Source: an uncultured Corynebacterium sp.
Lineage (GTDB): Bacteria; Actinomycetota; Actinomycetes; Mycobacteriales; Mycobacteriaceae
NCBI RefSeq assembly: GCF_946223165.1
Contig: NZ_CAMIBP010000052.1
Span: 1 to 10,742, forward strand
Direction: 5' to 3'
DNA length: 10,742 nt
Below the pieces are notes generated by a model. The model was not told the DNA's origin, did no database searches, and saw nothing but the letters and a program-made list of their open reading frames with translations. The position numbers and the translations under genes are program-made. Of this stretch, positions 1 to 5,304 are shown piece by piece. Within the stretch, counting starts at the first letter, position 1; the number at the start of each line of letters is the position of its first letter.

Positions 1-2
1 CG

Positions 3-812
3 ATCGTTGTTGAGGTTGAGGTTGAAGGCCATAAGAAGGGCCAGGACGACAACGGCAACGGTAAGCCGTCCGACGAACAGCCGGACAACCCGATTAATCC
101 GGGTCCGTCCTTGCCGGTTCCGCCGAACAAGCCGGGTGAGGATGAGAAGCCGGGCGATGAGGACAAGGTAACCGACCCGACCATCAACCCTGTTACCGAG
201 GGCGACAAGGAAATCTCCGGTACCGGCAAGCCTGGTACTGACATCACTGTGGTTATTACCGACAAGGACGGTAATAAGACCGAGAAGACTGTCAAGGTTG
301 GCGATGATGGAAAGTGGAAGGTCGTTGTTGACAAGGACCTGAAGGCTGGCGACAAGATCACCGCTACCGATTCTGACGGCAACAAGGCTCAGGCTACGGT
401 GAAGGCGAAGCCGTCCAAGCCGGCTCCGAAGCCGGATGGTTCCGCGGATTGGACTGGTTCATCCAACCTGTCTGAGCGTTGCATCAACACTGGTCTGGGT
501 ATTGGTATCCCGCTGCTGTTCCTGATTCCGGTTGGTCTGGCTTCCCAGCTGAACATTCCGGGTCTGTCGGAGTTTGTTGCTCAGATTAACTACCAGATTC
601 AGGATCTGAATACCCGTCTGCAGCAGCAGACCAACACCTTCAACGGTCCGTTGGCTAAGCAGGTGGCTGATATTGACGCTCAGCTGAGCCGCTTCGGTGC
701 TGACTCCCGCCAGGCTGCTGGTGCTGTGGCTCTGATTGCTGCTGGTGCTTTGGCTATCGGCCTGTTGGCTGATGCTTGTGCACCGGGTGCTGGCGAGGGC
801 TCCTCCAACTAG
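3..812 (+). CDS. Surface protein, C-terminal part: Ig-like domain plus hydrophobic cell-envelope anchor (5' end outside window)
   Basis: The reading frame is open to the left edge, so only the last 269 residues are seen and the true start lies outside. In order: an acidic Asn/Gly/Pro-rich spacer; one bacterial Ig-like domain (about 165-415, with a Gly-Lys-Pro-Gly turn and a repeated Asp-Lys-Asp-Gly pattern); a Lys/Pro linker (about 395-440); and a C-terminal module from about 450. That module has a hydrophobic segment (GIPLLFLIPVGLAS), an amphipathic Gln/Asn-rich stretch and a second hydrophobic segment (AAGALAIGLLADAC). One cysteine precedes the first segment and one follows the second. There is no LPxTG sorting signal. 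I recall similar C-termini on Rib/YPDG-type corynebacterial surface proteins, where they presumably hold the protein in the envelope. Codon choice is strongly biased (ggt, aag, gac, ctg), suggesting high expression. Adhesin or S-layer-like function is inference. Confidence 0.85.
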   Translation: MVVEVEVEGHKKGQDDNGNGKPSDEQPDNPINPGPSLPVPPNKPGEDEKPGDEDKVTDPTINPVTEGDKEISGTGKPGTDITVVITDKDGNKTEKTVKVGDDGKWKVVVDKDLKAGDKITATDSDGNKAQATVKAKPSKPAPKPDGSADWTGSSNLSERCINTGLGIGIPLLFLIPVGLASQLNIPGLSEFVAQINYQIQDLNTRLQQQTNTFNGPLAKQVADIDAQLSRFGADSRQAAGAVALIAAGALAIGLLADACAPGAGEGSSN

Positions 813-838
813 GAGGAAGACCGCGATAGCCGAGGGCC

Positions 839-859
839 AGCCGGCCCCCGTGGCCGGCT
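839..859 (+). terminator. Short G+C hairpin after the surface-protein gene
   Basis: A perfect 8-bp inverted repeat (AGCCGGCC / GGCCGGCT) encloses a 5-base loop and lies 27 bases after the stop codon. No T-run follows, so it may be only part of the termination region or an mRNA-stabilising 3' structure. Confidence 0.4.
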
Positions 860-882
860 GACACGCTAGAAGGTCAGTCTGT

Positions 883-940
883 ATCACCAGGCCCCCTTTC
901 CCACTGTTTCCCTGCGGTGGGTGAAGGGGGCTTTGGTGAT
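883..940. terminator. Large imperfect hairpin, probable bidirectional terminator or 3' mRNA structure
   Basis: The arms at 883-904 and 917-940 pair almost throughout: ATCACCA with TGGTGAT at the base, GCCCCCTT with AAGGGGGC in the middle, and CCCAC with GTGGG next to a 12-base loop. One or two mismatches or bulges interrupt the stem. It is the strongest stem-loop in the 254-base gap between the surface-protein gene and the purT remnant. The T-rich pieces flanking the G/C block (CCCCCTTT, GGGGGCTTT) would suit termination from the left, but there is no long terminal U-run. Confidence 0.5.
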
Positions 941-1054
941 CCTGCCCCCCGGGGCCGGAGCCCGAGGGACACCGTGCCGTCGTGTGCGCGGTGAGTTTGG
1001 GTGGTTGTGTGGAATCGGGGGACGTCGCCAAGCAGCGCGGCGCCAAATGTGTGC

Positions 1055-1060
1055 GATAAT
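1055..1060 (+). promoter_or_regulatory. Retained -10 box in front of the purT remnant
   Basis: TGCGATAAT (extended -10 TGn plus GATAAT) ends six bases before the ATG at 1067. This spacing would give a leaderless transcript starting at or next to the ATG. No convincing -35 is visible. If active, it would express only a 33-residue peptide before the first stop. Confidence 0.4.
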
Positions 1061-1066
1061 TCGAGA

Positions 1067-1432
1067 ATGAATACCGTAGGCGACATCGCAAGCCAGATCG
1101 GAACCCTCCACTTAACAGCAAGCGCCACCAAGGTGCTGCTCCTCGGGGCGGGCGAGCTGGGCAAGTAGTTGGTATAAGACTTTTATAACCTGGGTCTCGA
1201 GGTCCACGCCGTGGACCGCTACGCAGGAGCGCCCGCGTAGCAGCTCGCGCACTCTAGTTACATCGCAGACATTAGGGACCCCAGAAGGTGGGGGAGCTTA
1301 CTGAGCGCATCAAGCCGGACTATGTGGTCCCTTAGGTGGAGACCGTCGCGGTGGAGGTGGAGGCGCTCAAGCGCAAGCGCATCGAGGAAGAAGTAGGCGC
1401 CACGGTTGTGCCGACGGCGCGGGCTTGTGAGC
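1067..1432 (+). pseudogene. purT: purT remnant (formate-dependent phosphoribosylglycinamide formyltransferase), N-terminal third only
   Basis: Translation from the ATG at 1067 gives a PurT-like N-terminus: KVLLLGAGELGK (nucleotide-binding glycine-rich loop), then LGLEVHAVDRYAGAPA, QLAHSSYIADIRDP, and in another frame ERIKPDYVVP, then GATVVPTARA. This order matches the first 110-120 residues of PurT, which adds formate to GAR in purine synthesis using ATP. In-frame stops lie at 1166 (TAG), 1175 (TAA) and 1238 (TAG). A frameshift falls near 1283-1285, and another TAG is at 1333 in the new frame. Two of the stops sit where family members have glutamate. The ATP-grasp core and C-terminus are absent; homology breaks off at about 1430, where transposase sequence begins. 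The gene is dead. Family recognition is firm; the exact breakpoint is uncertain by a few bases. Confidence 0.82.
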
Positions 1433-1433
1433 A

Positions 1434-1679
1434 CGCCCAATCTACGCCAGGAAACAAGACTCGATCACAGCTCATCTCAATATTGTGATGGCAGCACTAG
1501 CCGTGGCGCACCTGATGGAAACCCGCAGCGGGCACTCCATCAAACGCCTCGTACGCGCCCTAAAGAACTACCGAAGCTTCGAGCTCAACGTCGCAGGCCA
1601 AACCAGCCACGCCGCCGTACCACTCCCGCCCGACCTCACCACCATCCAAGCAATCACCGGCCACGAACTCCCGCCCTAA
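1434..1679 (+). mobile_element. 3' remnant of an IS1634-like (IS4-superfamily) transposase gene
   Basis: A continuous frame from about 1434 to the TAA at 1677-1679 encodes RPIYARKQDSITAHLNIV, then MAALAVAHLMETRSGHSI, then KRLVRALKNYRSFEL. This fits the C-terminal tail of IS1634-type DDE transposases as I remember it (RPIYHRxRDSIEAHLTIVFAALAV...GWSIKKFVRTxRRYRT). The catalytic part and the left end of the element are missing. It begins exactly where purT homology stops, so an insertion into purT followed by deletion is the simplest history. No terminal inverted repeat is recognised before the neighbouring stop codon at 1699. An internal ATG near 1488 could open a 63-residue peptide, but there is no sign it is a gene. 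The family name is from memory and could be a sister IS family. Confidence 0.65.
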
Positions 1680-1698
1680 ATTGGCCTAAGCCTGCATG

Positions 1699-3735
1699 CT
1701 AGAAGCCGCTCGTGCGCGAGCCCCCGCCTCCGCCACCGAAGCTGCCTCCGCCGAAACCACCTCCGCCGAAGCCGCCACCGAAGCCGCCACCAAAACCACC
1801 GCGGTGGCCGGATCCGCCGTTGAGAACGGAGCCGATGACCATGCCGGTGATGATATCGCCAGCGCTCGAGGCGGCCTGCTGGCGCTGCTGCCGGCGGCGG
1901 TAGTCATCAATATCGTTCTGCGCGCGCTTCTGCGCGGTCTGGGCGGCGGCCACCGCCTGGCGCGCCAGCTCGAGCGCGGCGCGGATGTCGCGCTCGCGCA
2001 GCTGGAGGGCCTGCGCGTGGAGCCGCTTGGCGTCGGCTAGGGCGGTGCGGGCGGAGGCGCCAATGAGCTGGCCACGGGAGGAGATGAGATCCTCGGCCGC
2101 CTGGATAGAGGACTCCGCCACGGCGATCTGCTGGGCGAAGAGCTGCAGCTGATCCGCATGGGTCTTGGTGACCTCGCGGACGGTGTCGAGCGCGGTGTCG
2201 AGCTCGGAGTCGATGGAGGTCAGCGTGGTCCAGTGGCCTAGCGGATCGGTGGAACCGCCGGTGCGCGCGGCGGCGGCCGCGGTGCCCGCGCGGCCCAGCA
2301 GTTCCTCAAGCGCGGACCAGTCGGCCAGCGTGCCCTGGGCGGTGCCTTGGGCCTCGATGGCGCGGGCCTCGCTGATCTCGCCCTCGACCTCGGCAATGAG
2401 GGCGTCGAGCCCGGACTGCGCGGTGGTGATGTTGTTCTGGGCGTTCTCCACGCCGGCGAGCAGGCGGTCTGCGGACTCGATGGCGTGCTCGGTGTCGCGG
2501 ATGGCGGCCACCAGGCCGCCCTGCTGGCCGGCGGGCTTAGCGGCGAGCTCGCGCGCGGAGCCGAGCATCTTTTCGGCTTCGTCGAGGGAGACTGTCGCCA
2601 TGTGGGCGTTGTCGGCGATGGAGGTCAGCATGGCCTCGTCGTAGCGCGCGTGCAGATCGCTCAGCGTGCTTTCTGCCAGCGGCAGGCGGGCGCGGAGATC
2701 AACCGTGCGCTGCGTGAGTTCGTCCAGCTTGCTCGGCGCGTTGACCAGCAGGTCGCGCATCTTCGCGAACTCGGCGGCCTGAGCGTCGAGGGCGTCATCG
2801 GCCTGCCCGCAGGAGCTGATGATGTCCACGAGCATCTGGCGGCGCTGCGCCTCCGGCAGGGAAGAACCCTGGGCGTCGAGCTGCTGCTTAGTGGCAAAAG
2901 CGCGCTGCAGCGTGGTCTGGGAGTGGTTCATCGCGGCCGTGAACGGGCGGGTGCGCTCCGCGCCGAACTCGGACACGGCGATGTCGAGCTCCTCCTTGCC
3001 GCGGCGGATGGACTCATCGGTGGAGACGAGCTCCTCGGCGGCGAGGGTCTCCAGGACCTCCGTGGACTGGCGGCCCAGCGCCGCGGTGTCCGTCGGCGGG
3101 ATCTCGCGGGCGTTGCCCACCGTCGCCTCAACGTACTTCTTGTCCTTGCGGCGGGAGCGCGCCCACAGGCCGCCGCCCACGGCCACGGCCGCCACGCCGC
3201 CGGCGCCCAGGAGCAGCCCGTCAGAACCAGAACCGGATCCGGACGAGGAGGACGAGCCCTTGCCCAGCGCGCTGTCGAGCGCCGCGTTGGCTGCGCCCGC
3301 CCAGTCGTCCTGCCCTAGGTAGGGGAGCGCGGCCTCAGTGAGAGTGTCCTCGTCGCCCGCGGTGAAGTCCGTGCCGACGGTGATGGTGAGCTGGCGCTTG
3401 GCGTCATTGACGTCGACGACCATGGCGCCGGTGTTGGAACCGCGCGTGGCTACGATGTCGTCCGCGAACTCCTTGGTGGTCTGGGACATGTTGTCCACGA
3501 AGACGATGTAGAGCAGGCTGCCGTTGGTCTGCTGGACCTCGGCCACCTTCTCTTCCAGCGCTTGCTTATCCTCTGTGCTGAGCACGCCGGCGGTGTCCGT
3601 CACCTTCTGGGTGATGGTGCTGGCGGACTGTGCGTGCGCCGGGGTGAGCGCCGGCCCGAAGGCGGCGGCTCCGGAGCCTAATCCGATGAGAAGGGCGGCA
3701 ATGGCCGCGCGTCCGAGTCGTCCGGAAATAGTCAT
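1699..3735 (-). CDS. TPM-domain (DUF477) secreted/membrane protein with long helical region and Gly-rich tail
   Basis: This is a 678-residue protein read from the ATG at 3735. It has a signal peptide (positive start, hydrophobic core at 10-30, cleavage probably after AHA at 33-35). A TPM domain follows (about 37-155; DTAGVLSTEDKQALEEKV is the typical opening), then a Ser/Gly linker (about 160-172), one transmembrane helix (about 173-193) and a basic stop-transfer ARSRRKDKK. Next comes a long Ala/Gln/Glu-rich, probably coiled-coil region (about 230-635) and a tail of Gly-Gly-Phe repeats (about 641-678). The TPM domain should be outside and the helical part inside. Function is not established; some TPM proteins act in photosystem repair or as phosphatases, which need not apply here. 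From memory it resembles mycobacterial Rv2345, also divergent from dgt. Upstream ATGs at 3741 and 3756 are possible, but 3735 fits a leaderless start. Confidence 0.85.
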   Translation of the reverse strand: MTISGRLGRAAIAALLIGLGSGAAAFGPALTPAHAQSASTITQKVTDTAGVLSTEDKQALEEKVAEVQQTNGSLLYIVFVDNMSQTTKEFADDIVATRGSNTGAMVVDVNDAKRQLTITVGTDFTAGDEDTLTEAALPYLGQDDWAGAANAALDSALGKGSSSSSGSGSGSDGLLLGAGGVAAVAVGGGLWARSRRKDKKYVEATVGNAREIPPTDTAALGRQSTEVLETLAAEELVSTDESIRRGKEELDIAVSEFGAERTRPFTAAMNHSQTTLQRAFATKQQLDAQGSSLPEAQRRQMLVDIISSCGQADDALDAQAAEFAKMRDLLVNAPSKLDELTQRTVDLRARLPLAESTLSDLHARYDEAMLTSIADNAHMATVSLDEAEKMLGSARELAAKPAGQQGGLVAAIRDTEHAIESADRLLAGVENAQNNITTAQSGLDALIAEVEGEISEARAIEAQGTAQGTLADWSALEELLGRAGTAAAAARTGGSTDPLGHWTTLTSIDSELDTALDTVREVTKTHADQLQLFAQQIAVAESSIQAAEDLISSRGQLIGASARTALADAKRLHAQALQLRERDIRAALELARQAVAAAQTAQKRAQNDIDDYRRRQQRQQAASSAGDIITGMVIGSVLNGGSGHRGGFGGGFGGGFGGGGFGGGSFGGGGGGSRTSGF

Positions 3736-3740
3736 GCCCA

Positions 3741-3746
3741 TAGAAT
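3741..3746 (+). promoter_or_regulatory. Probable -10 box of the DUF218 gene (leaderless)
   Basis: TAGAAT matches TAnnnT and ends eight bases before the ATG at 3755, which lacks a Shine-Dalgarno sequence. This spacing is typical of leaderless actinobacterial transcripts. It overlaps the -10 of the divergent TPM gene. Confidence 0.45.
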
Positions 3747-3747
3747 A
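3742..3747 (-). promoter_or_regulatory. Probable -10 box of the TPM gene (leaderless)
   Basis: Read on the minus strand this is TATTCT, matching the actinobacterial TAnnnT pattern. Six bases separate it from the ATG at 3735, placing the start point at or next to that ATG. It shares five of its six base pairs with the -10 box of the divergent gene (3741-3746). Confidence 0.45.
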
Positions 3748-3754
3748 CCCATTC

Positions 3755-4384
3755 ATGCAGCCCTCGCCGACCGTCATTATCACCGCCGGCATGGCGCAGT
3801 ATGACGGCCGCCCCTCCCGCGTCCTCGTCGCCCGCCTTACCCGGACCCTGGCCCTTGCTCGCGATGTCGCCGCCGCTGGCGCTATTGCTGCCGATGCCGC
3901 CGCCTCTCCACTCCTCATCACTGTGGGTGGCAACCAGCCCGGCGACCGCTTCACCGAGGCAGGCGTGGCCGCGGACTGGCTGCGCGTCCGGCTTAGGAAT
4001 CCTGCCACCATTCGCGAGGTGCCGGAGGGCATGACCCTGCGCGAGGAACTCGCCGCGGCTCGTGCCGCTGTCCCGGAGGCCACCGACCCGGTATGGCGGC
4101 TCATCGTGGTGACTGATCCGCTCAACGTGCCGCGCGCTTGGCTCACGGCGCGGGCGGTGGGCCTGCGCGCCCGGGTGGTCGGGGCGCCGGGGCCGGTCCG
4201 CTTCCCGAAGCCGTCGTGGTTCCGCTGCCTGGCGCACGAGGCCGGCGGCCTGGTGATGCTGGCAGCGGATGAGCTGGCACCGGCATGGGCCGCACAGGCT
4301 CTGCGCGGCGCGCTCTACCGAGTAGAGGAGCTCCTGCGTCCGGGCTGGCGGAGTCGCCACGATCTCATCACGCGCAAGCCATAG
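3755..4384 (+). CDS. DUF218-domain protein (YdcF/SanA-like fold)
   Basis: This 209-residue protein reads like the DUF218 family: VIITAGMAQYDGRPS near the N-terminus; LLITVGGNQPGDRFTEAG at about 53-70, matching the family's GG...EA step; an acidic/Thr region REVPEGMTLREE (about 87-98); and RLIVVTDPLNVPRAWLTARA (about 115-134), the usual VTs-x-xh-x-x-RA strand-helix. DUF218 proteins in enterobacteria affect envelope barrier function and vancomycin sensitivity (SanA, ElyC), but the biochemical reaction is unclear. Unlike those, this one has no membrane helix and should be cytoplasmic. The ATG at 3755 is preferred because a TAnnnT box lies eight bases before it; an in-frame ATG at 3734 would add seven residues and overlap the TPM gene. 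The divergent pairing with an envelope protein is suggestive only. Family assignment is likely, precise role unknown. Confidence 0.75.
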   Translation: MQPSPTVIITAGMAQYDGRPSRVLVARLTRTLALARDVAAAGAIAADAAASPLLITVGGNQPGDRFTEAGVAADWLRVRLRNPATIREVPEGMTLREELAAARAAVPEATDPVWRLIVVTDPLNVPRAWLTARAVGLRARVVGAPGPVRFPKPSWFRCLAHEAGGLVMLAADELAPAWAAQALRGALYRVEELLRPGWRSRHDLITRKP

Positions 4385-4415
4385 CCGGCCTTCGCCTGCC
4401 CATTCAGCCAGGCAA

Positions 4416-4437
4416 CCAGCCAGACGGCCAGCCAGAC
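4416..4437. repeat. Short direct repeat CCAGCCAGAC x2
   Basis: CCAGCCAGAC occurs at 4416-4425 and again at 4428-4437, with further CAGC/CCAG echoes up to about 4450. It lies just after the DUF218 stop codon. It may be slippage-prone filler; no function is seen. Confidence 0.5.
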
Positions 4438-4518
4438 AGCTGACCAGCTCCACAGCGGTGACAACGGCCACTCTTTGGCTCCTGGGGTTGCCACGCGGCG
4501 GGGAAAGGTCCACACTAG

Positions 4519-4536
4519 GGGCGCGCTACTGCGCCC
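4519..4536 (+). other. Hairpin in the presumed leader of the first small gene
   Basis: GGGCGC (4519-4524) and GCGCCC (4531-4536) form a 6-bp G+C stem around a 6-base loop, 35 bases before the ATG at 4572. It lies in the 187-base gap after the DUF218 gene, in which no recognisable promoter was found. It could terminate upstream transcription or structure the leader. Confidence 0.35.
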
Positions 4537-4552
4537 ATCCCGTGGCCACACA

Positions 4553-4564
4553 CCTTTGCAAAGG
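4553..4564 (+). promoter_or_regulatory. Shine-Dalgarno sequence inside a perfect 12-bp palindrome
   Basis: CCTTTGCAAAGG is a perfect palindrome. Its right half (AAAGG, 4560-4564) is the Shine-Dalgarno sequence of the small gene at 4572, seven bases before the ATG. The left half could pair with it and mask it, or the site could bind a protein. Both roles are inference. Confidence 0.45.
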
Positions 4565-4571
4565 ATGCATC

Positions 4572-4673
4572 ATGTTCTACTTCGTTACCAGCGCCCTCAA
4601 TTTCCTTGTTGATTCCATCCGCGGCACCGGCACACTGCCGTCCCTGCCGGGTGCCGGCGGCTCCAGTCACTAG
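4572..4673 (+). CDS. Small amphipathic peptide 1 (33 aa), unknown function
   Basis: The ATG at 4572 follows AAAGG with 7-base spacing and opens a 33-residue frame ending in TAG. The N-terminal 17 residues (MFYFVTSALNFLVDSIR) form a likely amphipathic or hydrophobic helix with aromatic residues. The rest is a flexible Gly/Pro/Ser tail ending GGSSH. There is no signal peptide, and it is too short for a normal domain. A second peptide of similar length, design and ending is encoded at 5004. The size and helix resemble the tiny corynebacterial outer-membrane porins PorA/PorH (about 45-57 residues, often neighbouring genes), but I see no sequence match to those. Alternatives are a membrane-active or regulatory peptide, or a type I toxin. 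Translation is likely from the good ribosome site; function is open. Confidence 0.55.
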   Translation: MFYFVTSALNFLVDSIRGTGTLPSLPGAGGSSH

Positions 4674-5003
4674 GGGATAGCCGGGGAATCGTCCCCACGG
4701 GGCCGTCACCACTGGATTGGCCCAGTGATGGGGCGAAAAGTTCGACCCAGCGATCGGCTGTACCTGTCCCACAAGGGCGCCCGACACGCCGAAATGCGTT
4801 TGGGTACAAAACTTTTCCATAACATGTAAGCCATGTCGGGCGTGGTGTTGGTGCAGGTCAGCGCCGCATTCGATGCGAGGCTGCCAGGGGAATGCCGGCC
4901 GCAGTACAGGTTCGTAAGACTTTTCCAAGGCGTAGTCCATGGCATTGGCAGTCGGGTTTCCTATCGTGGTTTCCACGAGCACTTCAAGAGAAAGGAAACG
5001 CTC
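4674..5003 (+). other. 330-base gap between the two small genes: hairpins and imperfect repeats, no gene recognised
   Basis: No coding frame here has a ribosome site or recognisable product. Visible structure: a GGGGA/TCCCC hairpin at 4683-4696; a CACTGG/CCAGTG hairpin at 4710-4727; an imperfect direct repeat (ACTTTTCCA ... GTA-n-n-CCATG) at 4811-4835 and 4919-4941; and a TCGTGG/CCACGA hairpin at 4964-4978, just before the second small gene's Shine-Dalgarno. The first two hairpins may end the transcript of the first small gene. The rest probably forms the promoter and leader of the second. Confidence 0.45.
4811..4941 (+). repeat. Imperfect direct repeat pair upstream of small gene 2
   Basis: ACTTTTCCA at 4811-4819 and 4919-4927 are identical. 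Each is followed within 7 to 11 bases by a related GTAAGCCATG or GTAGTCCATG block, ending at 4835 and 4941. The copies are about 108 bases apart and could be two operator or activator sites. With only two copies, chance is not excluded. Confidence 0.35.
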
Positions 5004-5111
5004 ATGCTTGATATCCTTCAGAACGCAGTCAACGTCGTCTTCGACACCCTGCAGACTCTGGCGAACTACCCGTTCCAGCTCTCCAGCGAGGCGGGACTGT
5101 CGTCCAAGTAG
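5004..5111 (+). CDS. Small amphipathic peptide 2 (35 aa), unknown function
   Basis: The ATG at 5004 follows AAAGGA (4991-4996) with 7-base spacing, a strong ribosome site, and the frame of 35 residues ends in TAG. The sequence starts MLDILQNAVNVVFDTLQTL. Leu/Ile/Val/Phe recur every three to four positions, so it should form an amphipathic helix of about 20 residues, followed by NYPFQLSSEAG and an ending in SSK. It resembles the peptide at 4572 in length, helix-then-tail design, and Ser-Ser plus basic residue at the C-terminus. The PorA/PorH-like comparison is by design only. The serine-rich end is notable because PorA and PorH are O-mycoloylated on serine. A modulin-like secreted peptide is the other option. 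Real expression is likely; function unknown. Confidence 0.58.
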   Translation: MLDILQNAVNVVFDTLQTLANYPFQLSSEAGLSSK

Positions 5112-5230
5112 TTACGAAGTGACGTACCACCCCGCCCATCACTGTCGTTAAGGTCCGGCAACGGGCTACGTGCCTCGGCAGCACCGGGCGGGCCCTGGGT
5201 GGTGGGGAAACCCGCCGCCTGCTTCCCAGT

Positions 5231-5254
5231 AAGCCCCGGCTCCGGCCGGGGTTT
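5231..5254 (+). terminator. Rho-independent-type terminator after small gene 2
   Basis: CCCCGGC (5234-5240), loop TCCG and GCCGGGG (5245-5251) form a 7-bp G+C stem. AAG before and TTT after extend the pairing and give a short U-tract. It lies 120 bases after the second small gene and 50 before dgt, so it would separate dgt transcription from the genes on its left. Confidence 0.6.
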
Positions 5255-5290
5255 CGCGCGCCGTGGGGCAAACACCCGCCCACTAGTGGC

Positions 5291-5296
5291 TAGGCT
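5291..5296 (+). promoter_or_regulatory. Probable -10 box of dgt
   Basis: TAGGCT (TAnnnT) ends eight bases before the dgt ATG at 5305, compatible with a leaderless or very short leader. A GGAG lies only four bases before the ATG, a poor Shine-Dalgarno spacing. No clear -35 is visible. Confidence 0.4.
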
Positions 5297-5304
5297 GGAG
5301 CGCG

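Noticed and set aside
941..1066. Riboswitch or purine-responsive leader before purT
   Set aside because: No conserved purine or other riboswitch pattern is visible, and the -10 box directly before the ATG points to a leaderless transcript.
459..1121. 220-codon minus-strand frame overlapping the surface-protein end
   Set aside because: It runs through a coding region, two hairpins and a pseudogene start; no start signal or family.
1067..1335. Stop-codon recoding or readthrough of TAG in purT
   Set aside because: Three of the four internal stops are TAG, but they stand at positions of different residues in the family, one is TAA, and a frameshift plus loss of the whole ATP-grasp core also occur. 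Ordinary decay explains it.
1712..1903. Proline-rich plus-strand peptide
   Set aside because: It is only the complement of the Gly-Gly-Phe repeat codons of the TPM protein.
2347..3318. Open frame of 323 codons opposite the TPM gene
   Set aside because: It is a shadow of the TPM gene caused by G+C-rich third positions; low-complexity Gly/Arg/Ala content and no start signal.
4515..4982. 155-codon minus-strand frame covering both hairpins and small gene 1
   Set aside because: No Shine-Dalgarno, no known domain and unnatural composition; the plus-strand small frames have proper ribosome sites.
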